A DNA stretch of 64,000 bases from Luidia sarsii. Lineage: Eukaryota; Echinodermata; Asteroidea; Paxillosida; Luidiidae. The position numbers were made by a program, and so were the translations under genes. The notes beneath the pieces are model-generated. The model made no database searches, was not told the DNA's origin, and worked only from the letters and a program-made list of their open reading frames with translations. The DNA lies in NCBI GenBank assembly GCA_949987565.1, contig OX465102.1, forward strand, positions 7,056,512-7,120,511, given 5' to 3'. Below, one piece after another: positions 36,894-47,090 of the stretch (its first letter is position 1; the number at the start of each line of letters is the position of its first letter).

Positions 36894-37376
36894 CACAAGG
36901 TGATTGGCAGAAGTTCTTCCTGATCCGCAGATGGCTGGGTCAGCATTGCTATTAGCTTCAACATCAGTGTTGGATGTCACAAGGTGATTGGCAGAAGTTT
37001 TGCCAGATCCACAGATGGCTGGGTCAGCATGGCTTTCAGCTTCAACATCAGTGTGGAACGTCACAAGGTGATTGGCAGAAGTTTTGCCAGATCCACAGAT
37101 GGCTGGGTCAGCATGGCTTTCAGCTTCAACATCAGTGTGGAACGTCACAAGGTGATTGGTAGAAGGTCTGCCAGATCCACAGATGGCTGGGTCTGCTTGG
37201 CCATTAGCTTTAACATCAGTGAGGGATGTCACAAGGTGATTGGCAGAAGTTCTGCCTGATCCACAGATGGCTGGGTCTGCATGGCTGTTAGATTCAACAT
37301 CAGTGTGAAATGTCACAAGGTGATTGGCAGAAGTTCTGCCAGATCCACAGATGGCAGGGTAAGCATTGCTTTTAGC
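36894..37376. repeat. satellite between viral copy 1 and fragment A
   Basis: Five to six 84-bp monomers starting at CACAAGGTGATTGGCAG. Two adjacent monomers are nearly identical (GGCTTTCAGCTTCAAC with GTGGAACGTCAC, around 37030 and 37114). The last monomer stops in TTTTAGC. Confidence 0.85.
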
Positions 37377-37415
37377 CTCGGACCCACTGCACCAAGGCTG
37401 CAGGTGCGTCCGAGG
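37376..37415. other. bulged hairpin at start of fragment A
   Basis: CCTCGGAC pairs with GTCCGAGG and, inside it, GCACC with GGTGC. An unpaired CCACT bulge lies on the 5' side and a nine-base loop at the tip. A bulged inverted repeat directly before unique viral-like sequence is what a decayed parvovirus terminus would look like. A second copy is at 38191-38230. Confidence 0.5.
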
Positions 37416-37770
37416 AGGAAGGACTGTCAATATCGATCGTGGGGATGGGGACCCCAGTGGCTTCTTCTGTGTGCTTGGTATCGTCCTCAGACGATCGCGA
37501 TGGCTCCGATACGGTACCCGACGACGAAGGATGATTCCGACGGCTTGACCGTATTAGATTTCAACCCGAAAGATCAGACTGAAAACGTTCAGTTGATAAT
37601 TACGGAATTGTTATCGGATTCTCCATCTGTCGTCAAAGTGGATTACCAAAACATTGACGTCATTCGCAGGACCGGTCGACTGTCAGGTAACCGGCTGGGT
37701 GATCGCCGTGAGCGGCCTCCCATTGCCGGAACAGCACTCTAAGTTACCAAGTACGTGCAGTTGGTTTGCT
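37377..37770. other. non-satellite virus-like fragment A
   Basis: CpG-rich unique sequence inserted in the satellite. It begins with the bulged hairpin at 37376-37415, contains a short forward ORF, and ends in TTTGCTT, where GCTTCAAC of the satellite resumes through shared bases. Composition resembles the viral segments rather than the satellite, but it shares no obvious sequence with them, so it probably comes from another part of the viral genome. Confidence 0.5.
37500..37742 (+). CDS. 80-aa ORF fragment in fragment A
   Basis: Not recognised. From the first ATG inside the unique sequence the frame runs 80 codons. The first ~55 residues have a normal protein composition, acidic with mixed hydrophobic residues (DDSDGLTVLDF near residues 11-21). 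The last 25 are Arg-rich and look like out-of-frame reading, so the true gene may have suffered a frameshift or junction there. Lying after a terminus-like hairpin, it could be the beginning of a non-structural gene; this is inference only. Confidence 0.35.
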   Translation: MAPIRYPTTKDDSDGLTVLDFNPKDQTENVQLIITELLSDSPSVVKVDYQNIDVIRRTGRLSGNRLGDRRERPPIAGTAL

Positions 37771-38191
37771 TCAACATCAGTGTTGGATGTCACAAGGTGA
37801 TTGGCAGAAGTTTTGCCAGATCCACAGATGGCTGGGTCAGCATGGCTTTCAGCTTCAACATCAGTGTGGAACGTCACAAGGTGATTGGCAGAAGTTTTGC
37901 CAGATCCACAGATGGCTGGGTCAGCATGGCTTTCAGCTTCAACATCAGTGTGGAACGTCACAAGGTGATTGGTAGAAGGTCTGCCAGATCCACAGATGGC
38001 TGGGTCAGCATGGCTGTTAGCTTCAACATCAGTGTGGGGGATGTCACAAGGTGACTGGTAGAAGTTCTGCCAGATCCACAGATGGCTGGGTCTGCATGGC
38101 TGTTAGATTCAACATCAGTGTGAAATGTCACAAGGTGATTGGCAGAAGTTCTGCCAGATCCACAGATGGCAGGGTAAGCATTGCTTTTAGC
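37771..38191. repeat. satellite between fragments A and B
   Basis: Five monomers, again with the paired GGCTTTCAGCTTCAAC type. One monomer has a GG insertion (GTGTGGGGGATGTCAC, near 38033) that changes the frame. Confidence 0.85.
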
Positions 38192-38314
38192 CTCGGACCC
38201 ACTGCACCAAGGCTGCAGGTGCGTCCGAGGAGGAAGGACTGTCAATATCGATCGTGGGGATGGGGACCCCAGTGGCTTCTTCTGTGTGCTTGGTATCGTC
38301 CTCAGACGATCGCG

Positions 38315-38677
38315 ATGGCTCCGATACGGTACCCGACGACGAAGGATGATTCCGACGGCTTGACCGTATTAGATTTCAACCCGAAAGATCAGACTGAAAA
38401 CGTTCAGTTGATGTTTACGGAATTGTTATCGGATTCTCCATCTGTCGTCAAAGTGGATTACCAAAACATTGACGTCATTCGCAGGACCGGTCGACTGTCA
38501 GGTAACCGGCTGGGTGATCGCCGTGAGCGGCCTCCCATTGCCGGAACGGCACGTCGACGCTGCACTCTAAGTTACCAAGTACGTGCAGTTGGTTTGCTTT
38601 CCGGAAACGTTCTTGAAACGATGGGGAGAAGTACATCCGTTCCAGTCGGGCAGCCACCTCCGGATCCTCGTACTTGA
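38315..38677 (+). CDS. second copy of the short ORF, in fragment B
   Basis: Same start and same first ~55 residues as the ORF at 37500, with Met-Phe for Ile-Ile near residue 33. The 10-bp indel changes the later frame, so it runs 120 codons. The Arg- and Pro-rich C-terminal half is unlike a normal protein and is probably not real coding. Confidence 0.3.
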   Translation: MAPIRYPTTKDDSDGLTVLDFNPKDQTENVQLMFTELLSDSPSVVKVDYQNIDVIRRTGRLSGNRLGDRRERPPIAGTARRRCTLSYQVRAVGLLSGNVLETMGRSTSVPVGQPPPDPRT

Positions 38678-38768
38678 GCGCTCTCGTGAGGAAATCGTTC
38701 ACGGAGCGAGGGTTGTACTTCGAGATAAGTTCCTTCAGCAACTGTATTTCTGTTTGTCCGTCGCTCAC
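38475..38768 (-). pseudogene. reverse-strand ORF fragment, possible non-structural gene piece
   Basis: Open on the minus strand, without an ATG: it is cut at the satellite junction (the first codon there is GTG). The first ~60 residues look like a genuine helical, charged protein (LLKELISKYNPRSVNDFL near residues 10-27, then a Glu/Arg-rich stretch with SFQERFRKA). This kind of segment could come from the inter-domain part of a parvovirus NS1 protein, but no HUH or helicase motif is present to prove it. The remainder crosses the joint with the duplicated segment and ends at a TGA. It faces opposite to the capsid ORFs, which would suit either an ambisense genome or a rearranged fragment. Confidence 0.35.
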
Positions 38769-38769
38769 G

Positions 38770-39834
38770 CTGGGTCAGCATGGCTTTTAGCTTCAACATC
38801 AGTATTGAATGTCACAAGGTGATTGGCAGAACTTCTGCCTGATCCACAGATGGCTGGGTCTGCTTGGCTATTAGCTTCAACATCAGTGTGGAATGTCACA
38901 AGGTGATTGGCAGAAGTTCTGCCAGATCCAAATGTGGCTGTGTCAGCATTGCTATTAGCTTCAACATCAGTGTGGGATGTCACAAGGTGATTGGCAGAAG
39001 TTTTGCCAGATCCACAGATGGCTGGGTCAGCATGGCTTTTAGCTTCAACATCAGTATTGAATGTCACAAGGTGATTGGCAGAACTTCTGCCTGATCCACA
39101 GATGGCTGGGTCTGCTTGGCTATTAGCTTCAACATCAGTGTGGAATGTCACAAGGTGATTGGCAGAAGTTCTGCCAGATCCAAATGTGGCTGTGTCAGCA
39201 TTGCTATTAGCTTCAACATCAGTGTGGGATGTCACAAGGTGATTGGCAGAATGTCTGCCAGATCCACATATGGCTGGGTCTGCATGGCTATTACATGTAG
39301 CTTCAACATCAGTGTGGAATGTTACAAGGTGACTGGTAGAAGTTCTGCCAGATCCACAGATGGCTGGGTCTGCTGGGCTAATAACTTCAACATCAGTGTG
39401 GAATGTCACAAGGTGATTGGCAGAAGTTCTGCCTGACCCACAGATAGCTTGGTCTGCATGACTTTTAGCTTCAACATCAGTGTGGAATGTCACAAGATGA
39501 TTGGCAGAAGTTCTGCCTGACCCACAGATGGCAGGGTCAGCATGTGTATTAGCTTCAACATCAGTGTGGGACGTGCAGAAGTTCTGCCTGGTCTGCTTGG
39601 CTAGTAGCTTAAACATCAGTGTGTAATGTCACAAGGTGATTGGCAGACTTTCTGCCAGATCCACATATGGCTGGGTCTGCATGGCTATTAGCTTCAACAT
39701 CAGTGTGGGACAACACAAGGTGATTGGCAGAAGTTTTGCCAGATCCACAGATGGCTGGGTCAGCATGGCTGTTAGCTTCAACATCAGTGTGGGATGTCAC
39801 AAGGTGACTGGTAGAAGTTCTGCCAGATCCACAG
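38770..39834. repeat. satellite between fragment B and viral copy 2
   Basis: About 13 monomers. A three-monomer block (AGATCCAAATGTGGCTGTGTC type) is duplicated 252 bp apart (near 38925 and 39177). The end, including the 6-bp ACATGT insertion variant near 39294 and the GGGACGTGCAGAAG truncation near 39569, matches the flanks of the other viral copies. Confidence 0.85.
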
Positions 39835-39963
39835 ATGGTTAAGTTGTACCCCCATGGCCACACTCCCGTAAATGTTCACGTAACTGAGTATTTGGAAGAC
39901 CCATATTACTATACGAACCGTCGTTTCGAAGAAAGGAGGAATAACCAACTGGGATATCGCTAA
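39835..39963 (+). CDS. short ORF (42 codons), copy 2
   Basis: Counterpart of 34191-34319, again with its ATG inside the satellite/virus junction and TAA one base before the next ORF. Confidence 0.4.
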   Translation: MVKLYPHGHTPVNVHVTEYLEDPYYYTNRRFEERRNNQLGYR

Positions 39964-39964
39964 C

Positions 39965-40372
39965 ATGCCTCCTGGAAGATACACGGGACCGTACACCGTC
40001 AGACGTAATAGCTTATTGCAGTTATCCGACTACCAGTGTAGTATGACCAGCCCGCATTTCGATTCGACGGGAATCGTCCAAATTGGGAAACGACAGGAAA
40101 GGACTTATGACGAACTGCCTTGGAATAGCTTCACAGAACAGAAGGAATTCATTCCTACTGGATATGAATATAGCACGTGGCACGAAGATGAGTACTTTTT
40201 AAGTGAAGGTGGTATACCCGATAAACTTCTTGATTCTTTCTATCGCCGTCCAGATGTGGTCCAGGAGACACAAGATTTATTCAACGCGGCCCGTGCGGAT
40301 CGAACACTAGATCTCGTGTCGAGAGACGTGCAAGCAATACCGGAAGCCCCTGACGCAGATTTAAGCCAGTGA
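39965..40372 (+). CDS. 135-aa viral ORF, copy 2
   Basis: Intact. It differs from the other copies by Ala for Thr at residue 131 (GACGCAGAT where the others have GACACAGAT). The CG form here may be the older state, the CA form being the usual product of CpG decay. Confidence 0.6.
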   Translation: MPPGRYTGPYTVRRNSLLQLSDYQCSMTSPHFDSTGIVQIGKRQERTYDELPWNSFTEQKEFIPTGYEYSTWHEDEYFLSEGGIPDKLLDSFYRRPDVVQETQDLFNAARADRTLDLVSRDVQAIPEAPDADLSQ

Positions 40373-40376
40373 CCGC

Positions 40377-41933
40377 ATGACGTCATCGAACCGGGAGATC
40401 GGGCAGACGAGGATTTACAACCTATTCCCCCCCGCGGGAACAGTGGTACCTCCCGCTGATGTAAATGAAGACGACAGCCCTAGCAACCCGTCATACGAGC
40501 TCACTCCACTAGACGAGCCGGTAGAGGACCAGTCCCCACCCAACAAGAAACCTAAATTGGACGAATTACCGCACGGTGGGTCTGTAAAACCGGGTCCGAT
40601 GGCATCGACGACTGAAACTACCGAAAGCAGTCGGGAACAAGGAACGTCCGACAATCCCAAACATGCCGACGTCGGAGGTGGTCTGGATCTGGGTCAAGGA
40701 CAAAGGTATTACGAGAAATCCTTCACGCACTATATCGAAGTGGACAGAAACGAAGGGATACAGAAAGACGGCGACAAATGGAAACTTAATCACGGAATGA
40801 CGAGTATCCCGTACCATTGCATTCGCTGTAGTATGACGCCACACGATTTCGGGATGTTGAACATGGTGTACGGAGCGTGGAGAATAGACGAACAGGGTTT
40901 TGAGATACACGACGTCGTTCCTATGATCGACGAGGTAGTGACCGTGGGTGGAGCAGCTAAACTTACCACCAACTTCTTGACGAATTTGAATCATTTTTAG
41001 GTGTTTCACGACGAGGAAGATTATTTCGGTGGCAATCACCGCATCATTCCAGCGGACGCTCAACAACCTAACGAGAACTTCCAAGCCAGTGAACTACTGA
41101 ACCGAGAAGACATGAAACTACCTGTAGTGACGAAAGACGTTACAGACTTCGTACAGAACTACATTTACGAACACACGATTAATGACGTCAACACAGCCTC
41201 ATTATCATCAATGGAGAAGTGGGCTGTGGTCAATCTTCGACGAGGGAATCAAAACTATCGTAATCACCCGGTCAACAAGCCTTTCCGGCACGTGTGGAAG
41301 AACACAAATCCTGGCTACTGGGCGACACAAATTCCATTCGAATTCATTGAGAACGAACGGCACCGTAAAAATTTTAATGTCTCGGAAGTGGCTAACCGGA
41401 CATTTCAAGAATTGACGCCGTACGGAGACCATTCCGCCTACTTGCCCAATTACAAAATGCACACAAGATGGACGCCGACTAGAGGTCATCCACCTATGCT
41501 TTACGTTAAACCCCCTACAGCGTCGGGAGAGGCTTACGAGAAGTGGGTGTACCAAGGAAAGAACATGGGAAGCCTGGAGGGTCCTCCACTGAAAGGGAGT
41601 CAAGAAGTACTCGTCAAGTTGCCCGTGTACCTGGACGCCAACGACAACCCGATCCCGATCGTCTGCAAGATACAGATCAGCTACTTCATGAAAGTGAGCA
41701 CAGTCCCGCACGGAACGACGATGGGCTCGTGGATGGCCCCGCACTTCGGCTTCACGAGAGATCTCCCCGTAGTCGATGCCAACGGTACAGCAGCACATCC
41801 CATGACGGGATCAGTACCGGATGCGGCAGAGCAGATAGCGGGAGACTACGTCTACAGGAGCGGGGACATGGGAACAACAAGTCTGGGGGAAGCGTACTTT
41901 CCGCCAGCGCAGACGGACACTTATTTGTGGTAG
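40377..41933 (+). pseudogene. parvovirus-like capsid ORF, copy 2 (one nonsense mutation)
   Basis: Seven-C run and five-C run are normal, so the frame is otherwise that of the intact copies. A single G-to-T change makes TAG at 40998-41000 in place of Glu 208, leaving a 207-codon N-terminal piece and a 310-codon open remainder. Truncation falls within the predicted jelly-roll core, so the N-terminal piece would not form a capsid. Confidence 0.8.
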
Positions 41934-42537
41934 ATATAGACTCTAAAGGTATTAATCGCCATAATGTAACTTTAGACGAAAAAGGCAATACAGTATACTA
42001 TGGTGACATGAGTAACTGTTCCTTTAATTTCTTGTAATAAGGCACTACAAATAAAATATTATGAACGAATAGAATGGAATCATTGTCTACTTGTGTTATT
42101 CTATAAACCTGAGGTTCAGAGAATCAAATATAAACATGAGGGTCCTTAGTAAAAAGGTCTTACGAGTCGGCAAAGCCGATGACTCCCCGCGAGTCAGCGA
42201 AGCTGACGATAGTCGACAAGGCGTTTCAACAGAGGGCGCCCCAGTTTGTTGATCAACAATAGTTTGTTTACATCTGGAAAGGCTAGACCCCCCAGTAGAA
42301 GTAGAAGTCGATGCAAAAGTAAACATCACAGTCGATACATCATAAAAAAGCCAGTAGGGAAAGTCCCATAGGATTGTGTAGTGTGAGGGACCTCTTTTGG
42401 CTATGCACAAGTTGACGCGGTGACCCTGGGGGCGTGGCGCAAACCCTAACCCTAGCCAACACTAACCCTAGATGACGTAACCCTAACAATAGGTGAACAA
42501 TTTAGGCTTAGCAACTTCGCGACTATCGATTTGGACA
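41934..42537 (+). other. viral 3' terminal region, copy 2
   Basis: The twin hairpins (42164-42217) and telomere-like motif (42442-42487) are as in copy 1. The second polyadenylation signal is altered (CTATAAA near 42101 instead of CAATAAA); the first AATAAA (42050-42055) is kept. Confidence 0.6.
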
Positions 42538-44387
42538 CACAAGGTGATTGGCAGAAGTTCTTCCTGATCCGCAGATGGCTGGGTCAGCATTGCTATTAGC
42601 TTCAACATCAGTGTTGGATGTCACAAGGTGATTGGCAGAAGTTTTGCCAGATCCACAGTTCTGCCAGATCCAAATGTGGCTGTGTCAGCATTGCTATTAG
42701 CTTCAACATCAGTGTGGGATGTCACAAGGTGATTGGCAGAAGTTTTGCCAGATCCACAGATGGCTGGGTCTGCATGGCTGACAGCTTCAACATCAGTGTG
42801 GAATGTTACAAGGTGACTGGTAGAAGTTCTGCCAGATCCACAGATGGCTGGGTCTGCTGGGCTAATAGCTTCAACATCAGTGTGGAATGTCACAAGGTGA
42901 TTGGCAGAAGTTCTGCCTGACCCACAGATAGCTTGGTCTGCATGGCTTTTAGCTTCAACATCAGTGTGGAATGTCACAAGATGATTGGCAGAAGTTCTGC
43001 CTGACCCACAGATGGCAGGGTCAGCATGTGTATTAGCTTCAACATCAGTGTGGGACGTGCAGAAGTTCTGCCTGGTCTGCTTGGCTAGTAGCTTAAACAT
43101 CAGTGTGTAATGTCACAAGGTAATTGGCAGAATTTCTGCCAGATCCACATATGGCTGGGTCTGCATGGCTATTAGCTTCAACATCAGTGTGGGACAACAC
43201 AAGGTGATTGGCAGAAGTTTTGCCAGATCCACAGATGGCTGGGTCAGCATGGCTTTTAGCTTCAACATCAGTGTGGGACGTCACAAGGTGATTGGCATAA
43301 GTTCTGCCAGATCCACAAATGGCTGGGTCTGCATGGCTGTCAGCTTCAACATCAGTGTGGAATGTCACAAGGTGATTGGCAGAAGTTCTGCCAGATCCAA
43401 AGATGGCTTGGTCAGCATGGCCATTAGCTTTAACATCAGTGAGGGATGTCACAAGGTGATTGGCAGAAGTTCTGCCTGACCCACAGATGGCAGGGTCAGC
43501 ATGGCTATTAGCTTCAACATCAGTGTGGGACGTCACAAGGTGATTGGCAGAAGTTTTGCCAGATCCACAGATGGCTGGGTCAGCATGGCTTTTAGCTTCA
43601 ACATCAGTATTGAATGTCACAAGGTGATTGGCAGAACTTCTGCCTGATCCACAGATGGCTGGGTCTGCTTGGCTATTAGCTTCAACATCAGTGTGGAATG
43701 TCACAAGGTGATTGGCAGAAGTTCTGCCAGATCCAAATGTGGCTGTGTCAGCATTGCTATTAGCTTCAACATCAGTGTGGGATGTCACAAGGTGATTGGC
43801 AGAATGTCTGCCAGATCCACATATGGCTGGGTCTGCATGGCTATTACATGTAGCTTCAACATCAGTGTGGAATGTTACAAGGTGACTGGTAGAAGTTCTG
43901 CCAGATCCACAGATGGCTGGGTCTGCTGGGCTAATAGCTTCAACATCAGTGTGGAATGTCACAAGGTGATTGGCAGAAGTTCTGCCTGACCCACAGATAG
44001 CTGGGTCTGCATGACTTTTAGCTTCAACATCAGTGTGGAATGTCACAAGATGATTGGCAGAAGTTCTGCCTGACCCACAGATGGCAGGGTCAGCATGTGT
44101 ATTAGCTTCAACATCAGTGTGGGACGTGCAGAAGTTCTGCCTGGTCTGCTTGGCTAGTAGCTTAAACATCAGTGTGTAATGTCACAAGGTGATTGGCAGA
44201 CTTTCTGCCAGATCCACATATGGCTGGGTCTGCATGGCTATTAGCTTCAACATCAGTGTGGGACAACACAAGGTGATTGGCAGAAGTTTTGCCAGATCCA
44301 CAGATGGCTGGGTCAGCATGGCTGTTAGCTTCAACATCAGTGTGGGATGTCACAAGGTGACTGGTAGAAGTTCTGCCAGATCCACAG
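42538..44387. repeat. satellite linker, 1854-bp type (copies 2-3)
   Basis: About 22 monomers. An abrupt internal junction near 42659 (GATCCACAGTTCTGCCAGATCCAAATG) joins two monomers out of register and recurs in the linkers after copies 3, 5 and 6. It ends with the ACATGT-insertion monomer and the GGGACGTGCAG truncation before the next viral copy. Confidence 0.85.
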
Positions 44388-44516
44388 ATGGTTAAGTTGT
44401 ACCCCCATGGCCACACTCCCGTAAATGTTCACGTAACTGAGTATTTGGAAGACCCATATTACTATACGAACCGTCGTTTCGAAGAAAGGAGGAATAACCA
44501 ACTGGGATATCGCTAA
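44388..44516 (+). CDS. short ORF (42 codons), copy 3
   Basis: Counterpart of 34191-34319; same start in the junction and same TAA. Confidence 0.4.
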   Translation: MVKLYPHGHTPVNVHVTEYLEDPYYYTNRRFEERRNNQLGYR

Positions 44517-44517
44517 C

Positions 44518-44925
44518 ATGCCTCCTGGAAGATACACGGGACCGTACACCGTCAGACGTAATAGCTTATTGCAGTTATCCGACTACCAGTGTAGTATGAC
44601 CAGCCCGCATTTCGATTCGACGGGAATCGTCCAAATTGGGAAACGACAGGAAAGGACTTATGACGAACTGCCTTGGAATAGCTTCACAGAACAGAAGGAA
44701 TTCATTCCTACTGGATATGAATATAGCACGTGGCACGAAGATGAGTACTTTTTAAGTGAAGGTGGTATACCCGATAAACTTCTTGATTCTTTCTATCGCC
44801 GTCCAGATGTGGTCCAGGAGACACAAGATTTATTCAACGCGGCCCGTGCGGATCGAACACTAGATCTCGTGTCGAGAGACGTGCAAGCAATACCGGAAGC
44901 CCCTGACACAGATTTAAGCCAGTGA
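44518..44925 (+). CDS. 135-aa viral ORF, copy 3
   Basis: Intact and of the majority type (Gly 4, Thr 131). Confidence 0.6.
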   Translation: MPPGRYTGPYTVRRNSLLQLSDYQCSMTSPHFDSTGIVQIGKRQERTYDELPWNSFTEQKEFIPTGYEYSTWHEDEYFLSEGGIPDKLLDSFYRRPDVVQETQDLFNAARADRTLDLVSRDVQAIPEAPDTDLSQ

Positions 44926-44929
44926 CCGC

Positions 44930-46486
44930 ATGACGTCATCGAACCGGGAGATCGGGCAGACGAGGATTTACAACCTATTCCCCCCCGCGGGAACAGTGGT
45001 ACCTCCCGCTGATGTAAATGAAGACGACAGCCCTAGCAACCCGTCATACGAGCTCACTCCACTAGACGAGCCGGTAGAGGACCAGTCCCCACCCAACAAG
45101 AAACCTAAATTGGACGAATTACCGCACGGTGGGTCTGTAAAACCGGGTCCGATGGCATCGACGACTGAAACTACCGAAAGCAGTCGGGAACAAGGAACGT
45201 CCGACAATCCCAAACATGCCGACGTCGGAGGTGGTCTGGATCTGGGTCAAGGACAAAGGTATTACGAGAAATCCTTCACGCACTATATCGAAGTGGACAG
45301 AAACGAAGGGATACAGAAAGACGGCGACAAATGGAAACTTAATCACGGAATGACGAGTATCCCGTACCATTGCATTCGCTGTAGTATGACGCCACACGAT
45401 TTCGGGATGTTGAACATGGTGTACGGAGCGTGGAGAATAGACGAACAGGGTTTTGAGATACACGACGTCGTTCCTATGATCGACGAGGTAGTGACCGTGG
45501 GTGGAGCAGCTAAACTTACCACCAACTTCTTGACGAATTTGAATCATTTTGAGGTGTTTCACGACGAGGAAGATTATTTCGGTGGCAATCACCGCATCAT
45601 TCCAGCGGACGCTCAACAACCTAACGAGAACTTCCAAGCCAGTGAACTACTGAACCGAGAAGACATGAAACTACCTGTAGTGACGAAAGACGTTACAGAC
45701 TTCGTACAGAACTACATTTACGAACACACGATTAATGACGTCAACACAGCCTCATTATCATCAATGGAGAAGTGGGCTGTGGTCAATCTTCGACGAGGGA
45801 ATCAAAACTATCGTAATCACCCGGTCAACAAGCCTTTCCGGCACGTGTGGAAGAACACAAATCCTGGCTACTGGGCGACACAAATTCCATTCGAATTCAT
45901 TGAGAACGAACGGCACCGTAAAAATTTTAATGTCTCGGAAGTGGCTAACCGGACATTTCAAGAATTGACGCCGTACGGAGACCATTCCGCCTACTTGCCC
46001 AATTACAAAATGCACACAAGATGGACGCCGACTAGAGGTCATCCACCTATGCTTTACGTTAAACCCCCTACAGCGTCGGGAGAGGCTTACGAGAAGTGGG
46101 TGTACCAAGGAAAGAACAGGGGAAGCCTGGAGGGTCCTCCACTGAAAGGGAGTCAAGAAGTACTCGTCAAGTTGCCCGTGTACCTGGACGCCAACGACAA
46201 CCCGATCCCGATCGTCTGCAAGATACAGATCAGCTACTTCATGAAAGTGAGCACAGTCCCGCACGGAACGACGATGGGCTCGTGGATGGCCCCGCACTTC
46301 GGCTTCACGAGAGATCTCCCCGTAGTCGATGCCAACGGTACAGCAGCACATCCCATGACGGGATCAGTACCGGATGCGGCAGAGCAGATAGCGGGAGACT
46401 ACGTCTACAGGAGCGGGGACATGGGAACAACAAGTCTGGGGGAAGCGTACTTTCCGCCAGCGCAGACGGACACTTATTTGTGGTAG
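44930..46486 (+). CDS. parvovirus-like capsid protein (VP), intact, copy 3
   Basis: Predicted structural protein of a parvovirus-type icosahedral particle, 518 aa, a usual size for a parvovirus capsid protein without the phospholipase region. Residues 1-98 are polar, acidic and Pro-rich with a basic NLS-like NKKPKL (56-61). A short Gly-rich stretch follows (VGGGLDLGQGQ, 99-109), as before many parvoviral jelly rolls. IPYHCIRCSMTPHDFGMLN (144-162) and the following WRIDEQGFEIHDVVPM (168-183) match the way the family's core begins: a TP or SP turn before the first helix, then a strand. Near the C-terminus, GPPLKGSQEVLVKLPVYLD (402-420) followed by a strand to residue 441 fits the conserved end of the core. 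The start is the ATG four bases after the upstream stop. This copy has Arg for Met at 397. No phospholipase A2 motif. It could be another single jelly-roll capsid, but a parvovirus fits best. Confidence 0.7.
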   Translation: MTSSNREIGQTRIYNLFPPAGTVVPPADVNEDDSPSNPSYELTPLDEPVEDQSPPNKKPKLDELPHGGSVKPGPMASTTETTESSREQGTSDNPKHADVGGGLDLGQGQRYYEKSFTHYIEVDRNEGIQKDGDKWKLNHGMTSIPYHCIRCSMTPHDFGMLNMVYGAWRIDEQGFEIHDVVPMIDEVVTVGGAAKLTTNFLTNLNHFEVFHDEEDYFGGNHRIIPADAQQPNENFQASELLNREDMKLPVVTKDVTDFVQNYIYEHTINDVNTASLSSMEKWAVVNLRRGNQNYRNHPVNKPFRHVWKNTNPGYWATQIPFEFIENERHRKNFNVSEVANRTFQELTPYGDHSAYLPNYKMHTRWTPTRGHPPMLYVKPPTASGEAYEKWVYQGKNRGSLEGPPLKGSQEVLVKLPVYLDANDNPIPIVCKIQISYFMKVSTVPHGTTMGSWMAPHFGFTRDLPVVDANGTAAHPMTGSVPDAAEQIAGDYVYRSGDMGTTSLGEAYFPPAQTDTYLW

Positions 46487-47090
46487 ATATAGACTCTAAA
46501 GGTATTAATCGCCATAATGTAACTTTAGACGAAAAAGGCAATACAGTATACTATGGTGACATGAGTAACTGTTCCTTTAATTTCTTGTAATAAGGCACTA
46601 CAAATAAAATATTATGAACGAATAGAATGGAATCATTGTCTACTTGTGTTATTCAATAAACCTGAGGTTCAGAGAATCAAATATAAACATGAGGGTCCTT
46701 AGTAAAAAGGTCTTACGAGTCGGCAAAGCCGATGACTCCCCGCGAGTCAGCGAAGCTGACGATAGTCGACAAGGCGTTTCAACAGAGGGCGCCCCAGTTT
46801 GTTGATCAACAATAGTTTGTTTACATCTGGAAAGGCTAGACCCCCCAGTAGAAGTAGAAGTCGATGCAAAAGTAAACATCACAGTCGATACATCATAAAA
46901 AAGCCAGTAGGGAAAGTCCCATAGGATTGTGTAGTGTGAGGGACCTCTTTTGGCTATGCACAAGTTGACGCGGTGACCCTGGGGGCGTGGCGCAAACCCT
47001 AACCCTAGCCAACACTAACCCTAGATGACGTAACCCTAACAATAGGTGAACAATTTAGGCTTAGCAACTTCGCGACTATCGATTTGGACA
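46487..47090 (+). other. viral 3' terminal region, copy 3
   Basis: Both AATAAA signals are present. Twin hairpins at 46717-46770 and telomere-like motif at 46995-47040, unchanged from copy 1. Confidence 0.6.

Larger units (their letters stand above)
36955..38585. repeat. 815-bp tandem segmental duplication
   Basis: Satellite plus fragment A (about 36955-37770) recurs 815 bp downstream (about 37770-38585): for example the unique sequence at 37377 recurs at 38192. Inside the duplicated satellite part the copies differ by a monomer replacement. Inside the unique part they differ by a few substitutions (e.g. GATAATTACGG versus GATGTTTACGG) and a 10-bp indel (GTCGACGCTG, only in the second copy). 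Confidence 0.8.
38192..38769. other. non-satellite virus-like fragment B
   Basis: It repeats fragment A and then continues about 185 bp further (from about 38585) with sequence found nowhere else in the window. It ends in CGCTCACGC, where TGGGTCAGCATGGC of the satellite resumes. Fragment A is therefore a shortened copy of B. Confidence 0.55.
39839..42537 (+). mobile_element. endogenous parvovirus-like element, copy 2
   Basis: Same boundaries and content as copy 1, exactly 5644 bp downstream. It belongs to the near-identical group formed by copies 2-7. Its capsid ORF has one nonsense change. Confidence 0.72.
44392..47090 (+). mobile_element. endogenous parvovirus-like element, copy 3
   Basis: Element 4553 bp after copy 2, with a fully open capsid ORF. 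Confidence 0.72.

Noticed and set aside
45119..46351. Reverse-strand ORFs of 172 and 196 codons opposite the capsid gene (and their counterparts in other copies)
   Set aside because: They lie entirely within the capsid ORF on the other strand and have shadow-like composition.
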